DNA from: Forficula auricularia
Lineage: Eukaryota > Arthropoda > Insecta > Dermaptera > Forficulidae
DNA: 64,000 bases
Reading direction: 5' to 3'
NCBI GenBank assembly: GCA_024734495.1
Contig: JALMQS010000265.1
Span: 62,001 to 126,000 of the forward strand
Shown here: positions 60,260 to 64,000 of the stretch, one piece after another
How the letters are laid out: each line of letters begins with the position of its first letter
Numbering within the stretch: the first letter of the stretch is position 1
Position numbers and translations under genes: made by a program
The notes under the pieces: generated by a model
What the model was told of the DNA's origin: nothing
The model's database searches: none
Seen by the model: only the letters and a program-made list of their open reading frames with translations

Positions 60260-63200
60260 ATGGCGATTTTATTAGATATCTACAACTATATAGAACAAAA
60301 TCATGGTAGGTTCTAGAAATTATAATTTTACTTTCATTTATAGAGAAGTCAAAATATTTTAATATTCCGGTATTATATTATAAATTTAACTTCTATTTTT
60401 TAAATTGTTTTTGTAATTTTTTACGGTTTCCGTTTAAAAAGTAAAAACGGAACCAAATTAGTGTCGCTATAATTCTGTCCGAATGTTCGTATGCAAGAGG
60501 ATTGTTGCTTGGAAATCAAATTAGATACAAACTTGATTATTTATTTATTTTACCTAAAATCAAAAATTGTATTAATATTTTAATCTATTTTGGAGAGTGT
60601 TGAAATTATGTGATGACCATAAATCAAATATATTTTTTATCATAAGTTATAAAAGTATCCTGTAAAGATTTGTTTAAAAAAATTAGGTATAATTAAAAAA
60701 AATAGATATTGCACTTGTCAGTATTTAGAAATGGCTTAATCAAAATGAAAAAAAAAATTGCCTACATTCTCTCCTTATCAACGATAAATAAGAACGAATT
60801 TGACATGTCATGTTTGTATTTTGAAAAATATTATTATGTTTCTGCTCCATTCTGGAGTCTATGTATGGAGTAGCAATTCAGAAAGTAATGTAGGTACATA
60901 TACAATAATATATGGACCCCTCGCGATGCGACTCCATATCACCCTTGGTCGTCTTTTTTTACCATATAAATTTTAGTTTCATTATGTAATTAAATAATTT
61001 TTACTATTTTGCAGATGAACGAACTTCGAATTGGCATTTAGTTAACTACGTCCCATGTACTGTTATCACAGTATCGTACCTGTATTTCGTTTTGAAGTGT
61101 GGTCCAGTATTTATGAAAAATCGTCCACCATTTCAATTGAAAAACATATTATATGTATATAATGTGATTCAAGTTATAGGCTGCTCCATCTATAGTTACG
61201 CGGTGAGTGGATGATTGTTTTTTGAATAAGATTGTTAAGAGTGGTGAAATCGCATCACCTATATGTCATGATTAACTTACGCATAATTACCTGAAGGGAA
61301 GAAATCTTCAAGATTTGGGTGTGAGTTTAAAGGATGCCAAAATTTGGAGAATAAAAATTGTAGGTCAAGAGTTCCAATCTCTAGATAGCATAGGAACAAA
61401 CGAATTAGGGAATATACCATAGTATTTGTTTTGACTTTGATGGAGAATGAGTGTTTCGAAAAGATGAATTCGATTTTAAATAGCTATATTAGATGTCTCT
61501 CAAATTGCATCGAGAGTTCATAACAAGGATTTTCGAATTTATCTCATTACCCTATTAGTTTTACTGGAATTCCTAAAATAATCTGGCGTATTGCATGTGT
61601 CCTTGCCATATATCAAATTTAATTGTTTTATTACAAAATAATTCATTGAAACTTTGTTTCTAATTAAAGCAAATTAATTTTTTAAATTTCCATAGATATA
61701 TTATGTATAGGTATATTATTCATTCTTTACGATTGGTCAGTTTTCGAGTAGTTCTAGAACAATCAACTCCTCTTGGCTGTCAAATTGGATAAGATCGAAC
61801 TAATTTATTCTCCATCTCGTTTATCCCTATGACATCCAGAGCCAGGAACTTGTTTCCTCAGACCACGTATTTCAATTTCTATAACCTTTAATTCCTCAAG
61901 ACCCACAATCACAAGTACCTACATTCGAAAGCGATCTAGACCATATTTTTTTCTTCTATTATTTAGGTGTAAATTCTAGACTATAGGCGTCGCATCTTTT
62001 TAGAATAACTTCTTCTCATATTAATATCATTGAAAAATAAGCTGACGTGTTCTGATGTGGCCATACACTTGACTTTACCATACAACCTGACCCCTAAAAT
62101 TATTTATCATCATGTCGGGGGGGGGGTTAGTTTTTGCATTTTTATACTTCTGGAGTCCCACTGATTATGTATACAAAATTTGGTTGAGTTTGGTAAATGG
62201 GCAAGATTTTCATTTTTTGACCCTACCTCCCCCCTCCATTTTGGGCGGTTAGTTTTTGCATTTTTAGAATTCTGGGGTCCCACTGATTATGTATACAAAA
62301 TTTGGTTGAGTTTGTTAAATGGGCAAGATTTTCATTTTTTGACACTATTCCACCCCCCCCCTCCCATTTTGGGCGGTTAGTTTTTTCATTTTTAGACTTC
62401 TGGGAGTCCAGTGATTATGTAAACAAAATTTGGTTGAGTTTTCTCAAAAGGCCTAGATTTTTAATTTTTATCCACCCCCCGGTCGATATGCACCAAAATC
62501 TAATCAGCTCTTAATCTCAATGGACCAAAACTAGGTGTGAAATTTGGTTTCGATATTCACACTAGTTTTTGAGCTAACTCGTCGATAAAAATTTGGTAAC
62601 GCACAGAGTAACTAACAACCAGACAGACTAACAGACATTTTGACAAAACAATTATTATCTCGAAAAATATAATTTTATAAATGTTCACTTATTAGGGCTT
62701 TTTTGTAGACCGAAATGCCATGGTTTCGCACAATTTTTTTAATCAAAATAGTTTTAGCCGTTTTTTTTATATTTCGAAAAAAAGAAGGAAAAAAACCACT
62801 TTTTTCATGGACGATTACAATACTTGACCCTGTATGGTAAAGTAAAAAAAGTTGGCTTTAGGGTAGTGTCGAAACAGGATGGCGAAGATTACGTGAAAGC
62901 AGTCTTAGAAATGTATGCTCTACGTACCCTATGATTATCTATTTTCAATTTGTATTATATTTTGTGTGAACTTGATTGTTGATCCTTTGTTTGTTTTCAG
63001 ATATGGTCGAATTTAAATGTTAACCTGTTCAATTTATCCTGTTCGAATTGCCATGGTTTACAAGTTAGCATACTGGTAATATACCTAAATATATATTTTT
63101 TAATTTAAAGACCTAGTTTTCTTTTTGATCAAAGACAATCTATATAATTATTTAATACATTATTACAATTTTGAAGAAAGAGCATTTCTATAATTTATTT

Positions 63201-63952
63201 GATAAAAAATAATGAAAATACTGTGCACAACTTGTTCAAGATCTAACTAAACCAGAACTAGAAGGAAAATTTACATAATAAATATTTGAGCCTTTTATTT
63301 TGAAAGTGGCCTAAGTCCATTATTTGTTATTTTGAGATATTTGTATTTATATTTTTATAAATAAATATATTTATATACATTTTGATGTATTTATTTTGAC
63401 GAATTCATGATGATATTGTACTCCTTTGGCTATGATATTATAAATTTGAAAAGAAGACATCTATGTCTAACTAAATCTGTCATTAGCTCATTTTTTTCAA
63501 AATTGGAGTTAGGCCACTTTCAAAATAAACGGCTCATTTATCGAGCTGAATGATTGTTTTCATGAAAACAAATATATATATAAAACCTTTTAAATATAAA
63601 ATATTATTTTTTATTTATTTTAAGGAATTCGCAAGAGTTTGTGATCAACTAAATATAGACCCGAATTGTAGATATAGATTTTATTACATGTCAGAAGTAA
63701 TTGTTTACCCTTCACAAATTGATTGCTGATAAAATAGCAATCCTGACTATTGGTTAGCATTCGAAGTCGAAACAATCCTTCTGATATGTAATACAAATTA
63801 TCCATGATTTCCTGGATTTAGAAGATTAAACCTCTTTATAAATATTAAGACTGTTACTATCGGCAATTTGAGAGAATATATATTTTTTCTTTCAGGAACT
63901 TAAAATTACATGGTGGGTGTTACTGTTCAAAATAATTGATTTATTGGACACT
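60260..63952 (+). CDS. ELO fatty acid elongase copy C, 5' exons (cut by window end)
   Basis: Exons: 60260-60305 (MAILLDIYNYIEQNH; donor gtaggt), 61015-61202 (DERTSNWHLVNYVP through KNRPPFQLKNILYVYNVIQV), 63001-63075 and 63896-63952 (ELKITWWVLLFKIIDLLDT). All frames are open with proper splice sites, and phases match copy B. The HxxHH exon lies beyond 64000. Relative to B it has TCG AAT TGG and ILE/SER changes in exon 2, and exon 3 lacks B's repeated CATGGTTTA. Intron 2 carries about 1.6 kb of extra repeats absent from B. This is the copy most likely to be functional within the window. Confidence 0.87.
61250..62840. repeat. Repeat cluster in ELO C intron 2
   Basis: In order: an inverted LINE C-terminal scrap (61250-61510, shared with copy A), a forward LINE scrap (about 61790-61925, FIPMTSRARNLFPQTTYF), about three tandem units of 120-129 bp with ATGTATACAAAATTTGG (62110-62480), and repeat X copy 3 (62490-62840). 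Copy B has none of it: its intron passes directly from the 50790 equivalent to the 62840 equivalent. Confidence 0.7.
63288..63535. mobile_element. MITE of about 248 bp in ELO C intron 3
   Basis: The ends are inverted repeats of about 33 bp (GAGCCTTTTATTTTGAAAGT; TTTATTTTGAAAGTGGCC is shared by both). The homologous place in copy B (51345-51360, AAATATTTATCG) is empty. Comparison gives a duplication of ATTT, or of TT if one more base is counted in each end. Confidence 0.82.
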
Positions 63953-64000
63953 GTAAGTATTTTTATATTGTAAGCAAATAGTTATTTCTAAGAAATAGAA

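Overview
The window is AT-rich eukaryotic DNA with small exons bounded by GT/AG sites, TATA-box and AATAAA signals, and dense transposable elements of arthropod type (BEL/Pao, mariner, Helitron, Jockey/CR1-like and RTE-like LINEs, tRNA-derived SINEs). The two recognisable host gene families, an insect-type acyl-CoA desaturase and ELO fatty-acid elongases, point to an insect. I cannot fix the order from sequence alone.

Host genes. Three copies of one ELO elongase lie on the + strand. Copy A (15357-16090) keeps only exons 1 and 2 and has a broken exon-1 donor. Copy B (49789-56374) has every exon. Copy C (60260-63952) runs off the window end. B and C are tandem duplicates about 10.5 kb apart, and the duplicated block extends upstream to about 45.43 kb and 58.26 kb. 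Between A and B sits a full-length, intronless acyl-CoA desaturase (23138-24195) with its own TATA box and two frameshifts. Elongases and desaturases act in sequence on fatty acyl-CoA in the ER and feed membrane lipid, cuticular hydrocarbon and pheromone synthesis, so the cluster may be functional, but the reading frames of both the desaturase and ELO B are broken as given. Three unassigned coding-like exons (621-900, 4096-4212, 10452-10574) may belong to other genes.

Mobile DNA. 0-13 kb: Helitron end, two hAT-like MITEs with perfect 8-bp target duplications, foldback elements. 12.7-14.8 kb: a TIR element, then a tRNA-derived SINE split by a deleted mariner. 17-18.3 kb and 25.8-26.5 kb: two related Helitrons. 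27.3-28.4, 43.7-45.0 and 51.4-52.9 kb: LINE remnants on the minus strand. 29.16-37.87 kb: a Tc1/mariner-like element with arms of nearly 0.8 kb, split by a nearly intact BEL/Pao retrotransposon with almost identical LTRs. 39.6-40.9 kb: a palindromic array of about 119-bp repeats.

The ELO duplication works as a natural control: several insertions present in one copy have a clean empty site in the other, which gives their boundaries and relative ages. Three of the four coding frameshifts fall in homopolymer runs that look one or two bases short, so assembly error must be excluded before calling pseudogenes.
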